Both the position numbers and the translations under genes were made by a program. The notes under the pieces were generated by a model, which did not search any database, had not been told where the DNA came from, and was given only the letters and a program-made list of their open reading frames with translations. Positions 16,251-24,807 of a DNA stretch of 64,000 nt are shown here, piece after piece; positions within the stretch are counted from its first letter, which is position 1; each line of letters starts with the position of its first letter. The DNA comes from Alphaproteobacteria bacterium UBA3612. Lineage in GTDB: Bacteria > Pseudomonadota > Alphaproteobacteria > Sphingomonadales > Sphingomonadaceae. Location: the NCBI GenBank assembly GCA_002375465.1, contig DFLT01000003.1, positions 186,001 through 250,000 of the forward strand, written 5' to 3'.

Positions 16251-17380
16251 GTCAGTGTCTCCGCGCGTTCATCCGCAATGGCCGCGCCAATGACGGACAG
16301 CATGGGATTGGCGCCACCCAGCGTCTCGCCGATCTGCGTCGCATTCAGAAAGAAACGATGGATGGGATAGGTAATGTCTGCCCCCATGCCGCCGTGCAGA
16401 TGCTGCGCCGTATGGACGACACGATGGCCACCCATCGCTGCCCAATATTTGGCGCTGGCAATATCCGCCGGTTTCAGCTCGTCGCGGTCCAGCTGCCATG
16501 CCGCCAGCAGCGACGTGGACCGCATCGCCTCTACATCGATAAAGGCATCGGCGGCGCGCTGTTGCACTGCCTGCATGGAACCGAGCGGCTTGCCGAACTG
16601 AATGCGACCGCTGGAATATTCAGCGGTCCGGCGCAGCGCCTCTGCGGCAACGCCGACCTGGCGCTGAGAAAGGGCGACCTGGCCGCGGGCGATCAGGTCA
16701 GCAACGATCTTCGCGCCATCTTCGACATTACCGATTAGCGCGTCGCCAGAGATGGACACATCGTCCAGCGTCAGGAGACCCTGCGGCTCGCCATTCGTGC
16801 CCGTCTGCGCTTCGATGCTCACTCCGCTTGCGTCGGGTTCGATCAGAAACAGTGCCGGACCCGTTTCAGCCTGAGCGGTAACAAGGATCGCTGCGGACTG
16901 AGCGGCATAGGGAACCGCCGTCTTGACGCCCGAAAGGCGCCATCCATTGCCGTCCGCCGTCGCCTTTGTCATCGGGGCGTGAGGATCGACATTGCCAACC
17001 TCCTCTACCGCCGCAGTGATCAGCAGGTCACCGGCAAGGACGCGGGGCAGCCAAGCATCTTTCTGCTCAGCGCTGCCGTGGCGGTCGATCGCCGTGGCGG
17101 CCATCGCGATGGTCGGCGTCAGCGGCAGGGGTGCCAGGGTACGGCCCTGCTCCTCGAGCAACAGGCCGAGATCCACGACGCCCAGGCCAAGGCCACCCGC
17201 CTGTTCCGAAATGGCGAGGCCGAGCAGGCCCGCTTCCGCAAGCGTACGCCATAGATCAGCATTATAGGGTTCGTCGCCAGCGGCGAAATCGCGCAGCGCT
17301 TCATCGCTGGTGGCATCGCCCAGGATGCGCGCCGCCAGATCGCGCAATTCGCGCTGATCATCGGAAAGGGTGAAATCCAT
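16247..17380 (-). CDS. acyl-CoA dehydrogenase of a ChsE-type pair
   Basis: A 377-residue ACAD beginning MDFTLSDDQRELRDLAARIL, with a middle domain (LSGVKTAVPYAAQSA) and C-terminal IQFGKPLGSMQAVQQRAAD and GGMGADITYPIHRFF. The GADITYP element replaces the MTEE/FTWE-type Glu of other ACADs, as I recall for one subunit of steroid side-chain ACADs, so its partner may supply the base. The likely partner is the product of 18335-19513. It lies 10 bases downstream of the MaoC-DUF35 gene and overlaps the ChsH1-like gene. Confidence 0.85.
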   Translation of the reverse strand: MDFTLSDDQRELRDLAARILGDATSDEALRDFAAGDEPYNADLWRTLAEAGLLGLAISEQAGGLGLGVVDLGLLLEEQGRTLAPLPLTPTIAMAATAIDRHGSAEQKDAWLPRVLAGDLLITAAVEEVGNVDPHAPMTKATADGNGWRLSGVKTAVPYAAQSAAILVTAQAETGPALFLIEPDASGVSIEAQTGTNGEPQGLLTLDDVSISGDALIGNVEDGAKIVADLIARGQVALSQRQVGVAAEALRRTAEYSSGRIQFGKPLGSMQAVQQRAADAFIDVEAMRSTSLLAAWQLDRDELKPADIASAKYWAAMGGHRVVHTAQHLHGGMGADITYPIHRFFLNATQIGETLGGANPMLSVIGAAIADERAETLT

Positions 17381-17390
17381 TTAAAATTCC

Positions 17391-18335
17391 TCAGGAAAGA
17401 CGGAAGGCGGGCAGAATGTAGCCGGGTTCGACCTCGACAAAGTCGACCTCAACCTTGCGGCCGATCTCCACCTCTTTCGGGTCGGCATCGAGGACATTGG
17501 CGACCAGGCGCACGCCCTCTTCCAGCTCTACCAGCACCACCGGCAGGGGATATTCGAAGCCAGGCAGACGCGGTTGGTGCATCACGACGAAACTGTGGAT
17601 CGTCCCGCGACCACTGGATTCAACGACGTCGAACTCCAGCGAGCCGCTGACCGGGTCCATCGGCCCCGGCGGATGGCGAAGACGCCCATCCGTGGATTGA
17701 AACAACAGCTTACGATTGGACAGACCCTCCCAGTAGAAGGCATTGTCATGCGTGATTGCCGGACGGGGATGCGGGAATTTGTTCTCGCCGCCCTCTTCCG
17801 TCGCTTCCGCTTTCGGCTGTGCCAGGTTCGGCTTGAACTTCAGGACGCGGAACGTCATCCGCCCTACCCGCTCGTCCGAGGCATCTGTGAATTCATAACG
17901 CAGTGTCACGAAATGCCCGATGCCCAGCGCGGTACGCTTTTCATCGGAAACATCGTCCACGATCGGCGTCGAGGTAATGACATCCCCCGGCACCAGATAG
18001 CGATCATATTCCTGGCGCGTATTGGTGGCGACCACGCCGGTATAGCCCGCCTCGTCAAAGAGGTTCAGCACCGCCATACCCTCCTCGGCGGTGCGCCCAC
18101 CGGGCCGATAGGGTGCCATCGTCCAAACCTCCAACATCGCCGGCGGTGCGACGATGCCCGGATGACCGGCGGCCTGTGCGGCGGACTCGTCGAAATATAT
18201 CGCATTCGTCTCGCCCATCGCTTCGCACCAGCGACGGATCATCGGCACGTTCACCGGGTCGCGCGCCGTCGCCGGCTGATTGGCGGCACGGCCAACCCAT
18301 TCGCGGGCCTGTGCCAGCAAGCTGTCGTCAGTCAT
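17391..18335 (-). CDS. chsH2: MaoC-like/DUF35 OB-fold fusion, ChsH2-like
   Basis: A 314-residue fusion. Residues about 10-165 are an N-terminal hot-dog domain (FAS1/MaoC type) without the Asp/His hydratase pair (GETNAIYFDESAAQAAGHPG). Residues about 200-312 are a DUF35 OB-fold domain (RLRHPPGPMDP, SGRGTIHSFVVMHQP, VLVELEEGVRLVANV). This is the ChsH2 layout: the first domain supports ChsH1 and the second binds Ltp2. The four Cys of the usual DUF35 zinc ribbon are absent. The start is the ATGA overlap with the upstream ACAD at 18335; an in-frame extension to 18428 would run through that gene. Confidence 0.85.
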   Translation of the reverse strand: MTDDSLLAQAREWVGRAANQPATARDPVNVPMIRRWCEAMGETNAIYFDESAAQAAGHPGIVAPPAMLEVWTMAPYRPGGRTAEEGMAVLNLFDEAGYTGVVATNTRQEYDRYLVPGDVITSTPIVDDVSDEKRTALGIGHFVTLRYEFTDASDERVGRMTFRVLKFKPNLAQPKAEATEEGGENKFPHPRPAITHDNAFYWEGLSNRKLLFQSTDGRLRHPPGPMDPVSGSLEFDVVESSGRGTIHSFVVMHQPRLPGFEYPLPVVLVELEEGVRLVANVLDADPKEVEIGRKVEVDFVEVEPGYILPAFRLS

Positions 18336-19513
18336 CAGCGCGCACCCCGCGGCATGCCAAGGCCGACCTGCGCCACCATGTCCCGCAGCACCTCGGCGGT
18401 GCCGCCGCCAAAGGTGTTGATCTGGCACTTACGATATTCACGCTCGATCCTGCCGCGCAGCACCGCACCCGCGGACCCGTCACGCACCAGACCCGCCGGG
18501 CCAAGCACGTCGAGCAGCAAACGCATCACCTTGATGACGCTTTCAGTGCCAAAGACCTTCAGGCCGCTGGCGAGATCCGCACGGGTCGAACCCTGCGATA
18601 CCTGAGCGGCAACGCGATTGCCCATCACCTCGACCGCACGCAGCAGGGCATAGGATTCACCCAGCGCCGACTGTACCCAGGGTACGTCGATCAGCTGCTT
18701 TCCATCGCCTGCCTTTGTCTCCCGCGCCCACGCCGTGACCTGATCAAAGCAGCCATTTGCGCCGTAGGTTAAGGCGGCAAGACCGATACGTTCGTGGTTG
18801 AGCTGCTCCGCGATCAGGCGCCAACCGCCGTTCACTTCGCCAATGACCATATTCGCGGGTACGCGCACATCCTCATAATAGGTGACGTTCGTGCGGAAAC
18901 CGCCCACCGTCCAGATGGGGGAGACCGAAAAGCCTGGCGCCTTCGTGTCCAGCATCAGGATCGTAATGCCCTTGTGCGGCGGCGCGTCGGGGTCTGTACG
19001 TGCGGCAAGAAACACAAAGTCCGCGCCCTCGGCACCGCTGGTGAAGATCTTCTGCCCGTTAATGACGTACTCGTCGCCATCCAGCACGGCGCGGGTCTTC
19101 AGGCTGGCAAGGTCGGTGCCTGCACCCGGCTCTGAATAACCGATGGCAAAGATCAGTTCGCCAGCCGCAATACGCGGAAGGATGTCCGCCTTCTGCTGTT
19201 CCGTACCCAGCCGCATCAGCGCAGGGCCCACCGTGTTGACGGTGACGAAGGGGAACGGCGCCTCTGCCAGCACCAGTTCTTCCAAGAGGATCTTCTGCGT
19301 CAAGGGGTCCAGGCCGCGACCACCATATTCAACGGGCCAGCCGGGCGTCAGCCAACCGTCTTCACCCATTTGCTTTATGACTGCGCGGTAGGCGGGGCCG
19401 CTCTCCGCGTCACGAGTGGCCTCGCGCACTTCGTCGGTCATGATTCCGTCAAGATATTCACGGAATTCCTTCCGCAAGGCCTTCTGCTCGGTCGTGTAAT
19501 CGACGTCCATCAT
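18335..19513 (-). CDS. acyl-CoA dehydrogenase of a ChsE-type pair
   Basis: A 392-residue ACAD with the full three-domain plan: N-terminal helices, FAIGYSEPGAGTDLASLKT, INGQKIFTSGAEGADFV and a C-terminal region ending QINTFGGGTAEVLRDMVAQVGLGMP. It overlaps the upstream FATP-type ligase gene by 4 bases (ATGA; a second ATG at 19510 is possible) and the MaoC-DUF35 gene downstream. With the ACAD at 16247-17380 it should form the side-chain dehydrogenase acting on a short branched side chain of a polycyclic acyl-CoA. Confidence 0.87.
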   Translation of the reverse strand: MMDVDYTTEQKALRKEFREYLDGIMTDEVREATRDAESGPAYRAVIKQMGEDGWLTPGWPVEYGGRGLDPLTQKILLEELVLAEAPFPFVTVNTVGPALMRLGTEQQKADILPRIAAGELIFAIGYSEPGAGTDLASLKTRAVLDGDEYVINGQKIFTSGAEGADFVFLAARTDPDAPPHKGITILMLDTKAPGFSVSPIWTVGGFRTNVTYYEDVRVPANMVIGEVNGGWRLIAEQLNHERIGLAALTYGANGCFDQVTAWARETKAGDGKQLIDVPWVQSALGESYALLRAVEVMGNRVAAQVSQGSTRADLASGLKVFGTESVIKVMRLLLDVLGPAGLVRDGSAGAVLRGRIEREYRKCQINTFGGGTAEVLRDMVAQVGLGMPRGAR

Positions 19514-21324
19514 TGCGCTCCTTCGAAGGGGGAAATGCCGAGACGCTCGAGCGTCTCGGAGGTGACTGGTTGATAGGTGCGTGCTTCCGGATCGGCGACG
19601 AACAACACGTCGTCGCCGGCTTGCGCAGGGTCATATCCCTCACGCTGCAATTCCACTTTTCGCAATTTGAAAGTGGTGGTCATTTCCGGCGCGGCCGAAA
19701 TGCGGACAAATACCGGCACCGCATAATGGGCGAGATGCTCCTCCGCGAAGCGATAGAAAGCCTCCGGGTCGAAATCGGTCGCATCCGCATAGGTCAGCGA
19801 TACCATACCGGCCCGGCCCTCCGTCTGCGGCACCTTGACGCCATAGACGTTCACGATCGACGGCCCAGGGAAATCGGACAATACCGTTTCAACTTCCAGC
19901 GTCGCGACATTCTCGCTCTTCCAGCGGAAGGTATCGCCCACCCTGTCGACGAAAAAGAAATAGTCCTCCTCGTCGAAACGAACCAAGTCGCCTGAGCGGA
20001 ACCATGCATCGCCGGGCTTGAACAGATCGCGGATCAGCTTTGCTTCGGTTGCCTCCTCGGACGTATATCCTTCAAAGAAGCCACCGACCCCATTGCCGCC
20101 CAGGACCTCCGCGACCAGCTCACCCACTTCATACGGCTTAGCCTCTATAACATTTCCATCGGCGTCGCGGGCATGATCGTCGGCCTCCATATCCCATTTC
20201 AGGATGCGGATGTTCGTCGCCTCCGGATAGGGAAGTCGGCCGACCGAGCCGACGCGATTGTCGACGTTGGTGATGCCGTAATTGGCCTCGGTCGACCCAA
20301 GCCCCTCGATGATCTTCTCGATACCGAAGCGCTCTACAAAGGCGGTCCAGACTTCGGATTTCAACCCGGCGCCGCACATCACGCGCAGGCTGTGGTCGCG
20401 GTCATTGGGTGCGGGCGGCGTCGCCAGCAGATAGCGGATGACCTCGCCGATATAATAGGTCGCGGTGATATTGTGACGTTTCACGTCCTCCCAGAAACCA
20501 GACCGGCTGAACTTGCGGCGCAAGACAAACGGACGCCCCTCCGCCAGGGCCACCGAGGGCACGACCATTCCGCCAGCGCCATGGTAGAGCGGCAGGAAAC
20601 AGTAGAACGTGTCCTCCTTGCCGAAGCCCATCAGGCCCGCCATCATCTCCCCCGCATTCAGGAAACGCATGTGGCTCATGCGGGCCGCCTTGGGCAGGCC
20701 GGTCGTGCCGGACGTGAAGATATAATAGAGGGGATCCGACATCACGATGCCGTCGCGCACGGCAGGGTCGGGATCCTTGTCGTCCACGGCCTCGACGGCC
20801 GCGTTCCAGTCACGCCAGCCATTATCGCTGCGGTCCTCGCCCGTTTCCGACTGTTCGAAGATCAGGGCGGGACGCTCTTCCTCGCTCAGATCTGCGATCG
20901 GCTCGGCAAGTTCAGACCCTACCAGCACCGCCTTCGCCTTTACCTGGCGCAGGGCATGCGCCAGCACCGGACCCGTCGCACTGGTATTCAACAGCGCCGT
21001 AACGATCCCTGCCTTTGCCAGGCCCAGCCATGTCAGCACGAATTCCGGCCGGTTCAGCATCATCAGCGCAACCACGTCGCCACGCTTCAGCCCGGCCTGT
21101 GTTGCGGCATGCGCAATGCGGTTCGCGCGCGCGTTCGCCTCGCGGTAGGTAATCGCCTCATCCTCGAACAGGATGAAATTCTCATCGGCGGAATCGGCAA
21201 CACGTTCCTCCAGCCGGTCGGCGACGGTATAGCTCTTGTCGCGGGCAAAAGGCGCCACCCGCTCATAGCCCTGCATCAGGCGACGCATCGTTTCTTCGCG
21301 CGGGGGGGCGACGAACTCACTCAT
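19510..21324 (-). CDS. FATP-type long-chain/steroid acyl-CoA synthetase
   Basis: A 604-residue AMP-forming acyl-CoA synthetase. The P-loop-like motif is YIFTSGTTGLPKAARMSH, and the later signature motifs are EGLGSTEANYGITN, WFRSGDLVRFDEEDYFFF and TTTFKLRKVELQ. Overall it resembles FadD6/FadD17/FATP very-long-chain ligases rather than fatty-acid FadD. In this operon it should activate the carboxylated side chain before the ACAD/MaoC/aldolase steps. It overlaps the neighbours at both ends by 4 bases. Confidence 0.88.
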   Translation of the reverse strand: MSEFVAPPREETMRRLMQGYERVAPFARDKSYTVADRLEERVADSADENFILFEDEAITYREANARANRIAHAATQAGLKRGDVVALMMLNRPEFVLTWLGLAKAGIVTALLNTSATGPVLAHALRQVKAKAVLVGSELAEPIADLSEEERPALIFEQSETGEDRSDNGWRDWNAAVEAVDDKDPDPAVRDGIVMSDPLYYIFTSGTTGLPKAARMSHMRFLNAGEMMAGLMGFGKEDTFYCFLPLYHGAGGMVVPSVALAEGRPFVLRRKFSRSGFWEDVKRHNITATYYIGEVIRYLLATPPAPNDRDHSLRVMCGAGLKSEVWTAFVERFGIEKIIEGLGSTEANYGITNVDNRVGSVGRLPYPEATNIRILKWDMEADDHARDADGNVIEAKPYEVGELVAEVLGGNGVGGFFEGYTSEEATEAKLIRDLFKPGDAWFRSGDLVRFDEEDYFFFVDRVGDTFRWKSENVATLEVETVLSDFPGPSIVNVYGVKVPQTEGRAGMVSLTYADATDFDPEAFYRFAEEHLAHYAVPVFVRISAAPEMTTTFKLRKVELQREGYDPAQAGDDVLFVADPEARTYQPVTSETLERLGISPFEGAQ

Positions 21325-22175
21325 ACTGCTTCTCCTCCCTCATGTTCCAGGAAGGGCATCAGCGCGTCCAGGAATGCATCATTGTCATCACCCGCGACCA
21401 TGTGATGCGCACCGGCGATCTCCACGACCTTTCCCGTGGGCAATAATTCCCGGAATCGCTGGACGCCCGCCTCCGATACGATCTCGCTGTTCGTGCCACG
21501 CACCAGCAGCAGCGGGACCGGCACGGCCTGCACAGCCTCTGTCAGGCGGCGATTTACCTCGTCCATGTCCCAGCCGTCCTGCGGCGCGACGAAGGCCGGA
21601 TCCCAGTGCCAATACCAGCGGCCGTCGGATTTCTTGCGCATGTTGCGCTTCAGACCGTCCAGCCGTTCCGGTCGTGGTCGGTGCGGCAGATAATCCGCCA
21701 CTGCATCCGCCGCCGCCTCCAGCGTGTCGAAACCTCGGGACGTATTACGCATGAAACCGACGACCTGCTCGCCCCCCTTCGGCTCCATCCACGGCACCAC
21801 GTCGACCAGAACGATTGAGCGCGCCGTGGCATGCGGCGCCTCCCCCACCGCGAGCAGCGATGCGAGGCCGCCCAGCGATGCACCCACCAGCGCAGGTGGC
21901 TGATCGAATGTTCCGATCACCTGGCGAAGATCGTCCGCGAAGGCGCCCAGCGCATAGGTGCCGTCGGGCGACCATTCGCTGTCGCCATGTCCGCGCATAT
22001 CAAGCGATACGGCGTTGAAGCCGCGCGCAGCCAGCGCCTCCAGCGAACTGCCCCAGGCATTTCGTGTCTGCCCGCCGCCGTGGAGCAGCAGGACGGGGGC
22101 ACCATTCTGCGGACCCTGCTGGCTTGCCCGAAGCTCCAGGCCGCTCGCACCCGTGTAGGACAGCGTCGATACCAT
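21321..22175 (-). CDS. alpha/beta hydrolase
   Basis: A serine alpha/beta hydrolase of about 284 residues. It has the oxyanion motif LLLHGGGQTRNAW, the nucleophile elbow VGASLGG and a C-terminal catalytic His in AGAHHMVAG. The start is probably ATG at 22175, two bases after the Coq4-like gene's stop; a GTG at 22187 would overlap it. Candidate roles are thioesterase, ester hydrolase or C-C hydrolase. The sequence does not decide. Its place between the Coq4-like protein and the CoA ligase suggests it frees a carboxylic acid that the ligase then activates. Confidence 0.85.
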   Translation of the reverse strand: MVSTLSYTGASGLELRASQQGPQNGAPVLLLHGGGQTRNAWGSSLEALAARGFNAVSLDMRGHGDSEWSPDGTYALGAFADDLRQVIGTFDQPPALVGASLGGLASLLAVGEAPHATARSIVLVDVVPWMEPKGGEQVVGFMRNTSRGFDTLEAAADAVADYLPHRPRPERLDGLKRNMRKKSDGRWYWHWDPAFVAPQDGWDMDEVNRRLTEAVQAVPVPLLLVRGTNSEIVSEAGVQRFRELLPTGKVVEIAGAHHMVAGDDNDAFLDALMPFLEHEGGEAV

Positions 22176-22177
22176 AT

Positions 22178-22984
22178 TCAGGTCCACAGAGCCGACGGCG
22201 TTGCCGTATCAGCCTCGCGCGCGCCGCGAACGCCCAGCTTTTCACGCGCTTCCTCGATGGGCAGGTCGAAGACGTCCTCATATCTCATCAAGTAGAGAGG
22301 CTCGGATTCGCGGCCTACTTTCGAACCACGCTCGACAGCATCCAGCACGCTCAGCCATGTTTCGGGATAGTGCAGCACCGCCCGCGTCAGGATGCGGGTC
22401 GATCCGAAAATCGAAAAGGCGGACAATTCGCCTGCCAATTCGGGGCTCATATGCACGAACAGGTTGGTCAGGCGCATATAATAGGGCACCAGCTCACCAA
22501 TGAAGTCAAAGCCACCGGCGCCCATGATGTGCTCCAGATCGTGCGTTTGCCCGGCGCGAAGCTGAAAATATTCGAAATCGTCCTTCGGTTCGAAACGGGG
22601 GACGATCTCGACCTCCAGATCGTTCTGCTTCAGCTGATTGTAGAATGTGCCGCCGACGGTGCCTTCGGCATATCCCGCGAGATCCTCTCTTTCGAAGGTC
22701 GATGAAAATCCTTCCTTGAACCAGGCATCAAGCGCCGGGTTCTTTTCGCGCTCGGCGGCAAAGAGGGCGTTGATGTGATCGACGTCCTGGATCTCGCGCA
22801 TGATCATGACCAGCTTGATCGAATCCGATGGCGTCGGGACGTCGGGCCCATTGCGCCGCAACAGGTGCGTCGACACCCAGTCGCGCAGGCGCGGATCGTT
22901 CAGATATTTGGACGAGCTGACCAGCGTGCTGCTGTCCGTCTCGATCTGCTGGATGCCCTTCATCAGGTAGGAATAGTCGTTCAT
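22178..22984 (-). CDS. Coq4-like protein with HDxxHx11E motif
   Basis: A 268-residue protein. Residues 148-164 (HDLEHIMGAGGFDFIGE) fit the Coq4 metal-binding motif His-Asp-x-x-His-x11-Glu exactly. Coq4 acts in ubiquinone synthesis and has been reported to remove the C1 carboxylate of the ring oxidatively. Here the gene shares a TAATG junction with the AtuA-family gene and sits in a catabolic operon with no ubi genes, so a reaction on the pathway substrate is more likely than quinone synthesis. There is no signal peptide and no obvious membrane helix. The N-terminal 140 residues are otherwise unrecognised. Confidence 0.75.
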   Translation of the reverse strand: MNDYSYLMKGIQQIETDSSTLVSSSKYLNDPRLRDWVSTHLLRRNGPDVPTPSDSIKLVMIMREIQDVDHINALFAAEREKNPALDAWFKEGFSSTFEREDLAGYAEGTVGGTFYNQLKQNDLEVEIVPRFEPKDDFEYFQLRAGQTHDLEHIMGAGGFDFIGELVPYYMRLTNLFVHMSPELAGELSAFSIFGSTRILTRAVLHYPETWLSVLDAVERGSKVGRESEPLYLMRYEDVFDLPIEEAREKLGVRGAREADTATPSALWT

Positions 22985-24807
22985 TATAACGCTCCGGATG
23001 CTTGATGCCGCGACGCTAGCCCGTCCGCGACGGATTTCGGGACCGGGACCGGGAATGGAAGGAGGACCTGTCCCATGCCCTTCGCCGCAGGGTCGACCCC
23101 GGTGCCCATCAGGATACCACCGCCCAAGGAGTCATGCAGAACGAAGTTCAGCGCGGAAAGGCCCGGCACATGAAACCTCTCAACGCGCGGCGGCTGTCCA
23201 TCGCTGCCGCAATGGGCGAACCAGTGCGATACCGCCCCCTCGTCCATCGCCGCTGCGATCCAGGGAAGATATTCGGGTTTGCGGGCGATCACCGCGACGT
23301 TGAACAGGCTGCCCTTGTCGCCGCTGCGCGCCCAGGCGAGGTCCACGAGTTCCACCTCCACCATCGGCTCTTCGGCGGCGGGCGCCGCTGGATCGGGCGT
23401 CGGGTGCGGAGTCGTTTCCTTCCCGGCTACGTCGGCGACATCCCAGCTTTCCCCGCCCATCGTAACCGTGGCGGTTAACCGTGTACGATCAATCAGACAG
23501 GCGAAAATGCCGGTCAGCGGCAGGACCGTCGTGGCAAGATTGATGGCCGTCCCCACCGACATCGTGGTGATGCCGGATGCCTGTTCTCGGGCGAACAGAC
23601 CGGCACCCTGCATCGTGGGGTGATCCACGCACAATTTCAGCACGACCTCGCGCGAACCCGTGACACGGGCGTTCGCGCCAAAGCTCGCTTCCTCTCCGAT
23701 CACGAATGCGGAGGTGCGGGTGAAATCGGGCATATTGCTGCCGCGCAGCAAGGCGCGGCCGCGTTCGATAAGCGCATCAGCCTGCCGCCGCGCCTTGTCA
23801 CCCGCTGACTGACCGATAATCGGCGTCAGCGCAGTTGTGCGCCAACCCGCATCATAGGTCGCGCTGACCTTTAAATATGGGGTGGGCGGGCGCCCCTTGG
23901 CACCGTCAACCTTTACGCGATCCGGACCGACGCCCTCGATCCGCACATCGCTGAAGTCGCAAGCAACATCAGCGACCACATAATCTGCGGGGTTGCTGAC
24001 CTCATAAAGCAATTGTTCTGAAACGGTCCCGACACTTACCAGGCCGCCGGTCTCTTTCGGCTTGGTGATGATGACGGATCCGTCGGCATGACACTCCCCG
24101 ATAGGAAAGCCGATCCGGTCCCACCCATCCACCTCCTGCCAGTCGGTGAAGGTGCCGCCAGTGATCTGGGTACTGCATTCCAGAAGATGCCCGGCCAGAG
24201 TTCCCGCCGCGAGCAGATCGTGCTGATCGCGGGTCCAGCCGAATTCATGGATCAGCGGGCCAAGCACGATCGCGCTGTCCACAATCCGCCCGGTGACGAC
24301 GATATCGGAGCCTCTTGCAAGCGCCTCGGCGATCGGAAAACCGCCCAGATAGGCGTTGCATGTAAGCAAGCGGTCGGGAAGAGGCGCGCCGGTGAACATG
24401 TCCCGTACGCCCTCGGTGCGTAACGTATCCGCCAGCGGCAATAGTTCGTCGCCGCCAATGGCGGCCACCTTCAGCGACAGGCCCTCTTCTGCAATCTTCG
24501 CTTCCAGCGCCTTTGCCAGACCCAGCGGGTCCAGCGCGCCGGCATTCGCAACCACCTTGACGCCCTGACGAGCGATTTCATGCAGGTGCGGCCCGACGTG
24601 AACCGTCAGGAAATCATCGGGATAGCCCTTGGCCGGGTCCGCTTCTCGAATCCGACCGAGCATGCCCATGCTTGCTTCGGCCAGATAATCGAACACCAGA
24701 TAGTCGAGGTTCCCCGCCCCCAATAATTGGGGGACGCCGAGCGCGCTGTCAGCGAAATAGGCTGATCCGCCCGCTATGCGAATTGCGCGCTCGGCACCCA
24801 TTCCCAT
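22984..24807 (-). CDS. acyclic terpene utilization AtuA-family protein (DUF1446)
   Basis: A 607-residue protein. The large N-terminal AtuA/DUF1446 domain begins IRIAGGSAYFADSALGVPQL and includes YPDDFLTVHVGPHL, VVTGRIVDSAIVLGPLIHEF and HLLECSTQITGG. The C-terminal AtuA-like alpha/beta domain begins near ELVDLAWARSGDKGSLFN. AtuA is needed for citronellol/geraniol breakdown in Pseudomonas, but its reaction is not established. The geranyl-CoA carboxylase genes (atuC/atuF) are not in the window. The start shares one base with the TonB receptor stop (TAATG) and the stop shares one with the Coq4-like start, so the three genes are tightly coupled. Confidence 0.85.
   Translation of the reverse strand: MGMGAERAIRIAGGSAYFADSALGVPQLLGAGNLDYLVFDYLAEASMGMLGRIREADPAKGYPDDFLTVHVGPHLHEIARQGVKVVANAGALDPLGLAKALEAKIAEEGLSLKVAAIGGDELLPLADTLRTEGVRDMFTGAPLPDRLLTCNAYLGGFPIAEALARGSDIVVTGRIVDSAIVLGPLIHEFGWTRDQHDLLAAGTLAGHLLECSTQITGGTFTDWQEVDGWDRIGFPIGECHADGSVIITKPKETGGLVSVGTVSEQLLYEVSNPADYVVADVACDFSDVRIEGVGPDRVKVDGAKGRPPTPYLKVSATYDAGWRTTALTPIIGQSAGDKARRQADALIERGRALLRGSNMPDFTRTSAFVIGEEASFGANARVTGSREVVLKLCVDHPTMQGAGLFAREQASGITTMSVGTAINLATTVLPLTGIFACLIDRTRLTATVTMGGESWDVADVAGKETTPHPTPDPAAPAAEEPMVEVELVDLAWARSGDKGSLFNVAVIARKPEYLPWIAAAMDEGAVSHWFAHCGSDGQPPRVERFHVPGLSALNFVLHDSLGGGILMGTGVDPAAKGMGQVLLPFPVPVPKSVADGLASRHQASGAL

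Noticed and set aside
20173..21405. A 410-codon plus-strand frame opposite the FATP-type ligase
   Set aside because: It is antisense to a ligase with intact signature motifs, and the translation is low-complexity and His/Arg-rich.
22178..22984. Housekeeping ubiquinone biosynthesis gene coq4
   Set aside because: The operon contains only catabolic and uptake genes and the coupling to AtuA is tight. The motif is kept as evidence of the fold, not of ubiquinone synthesis.
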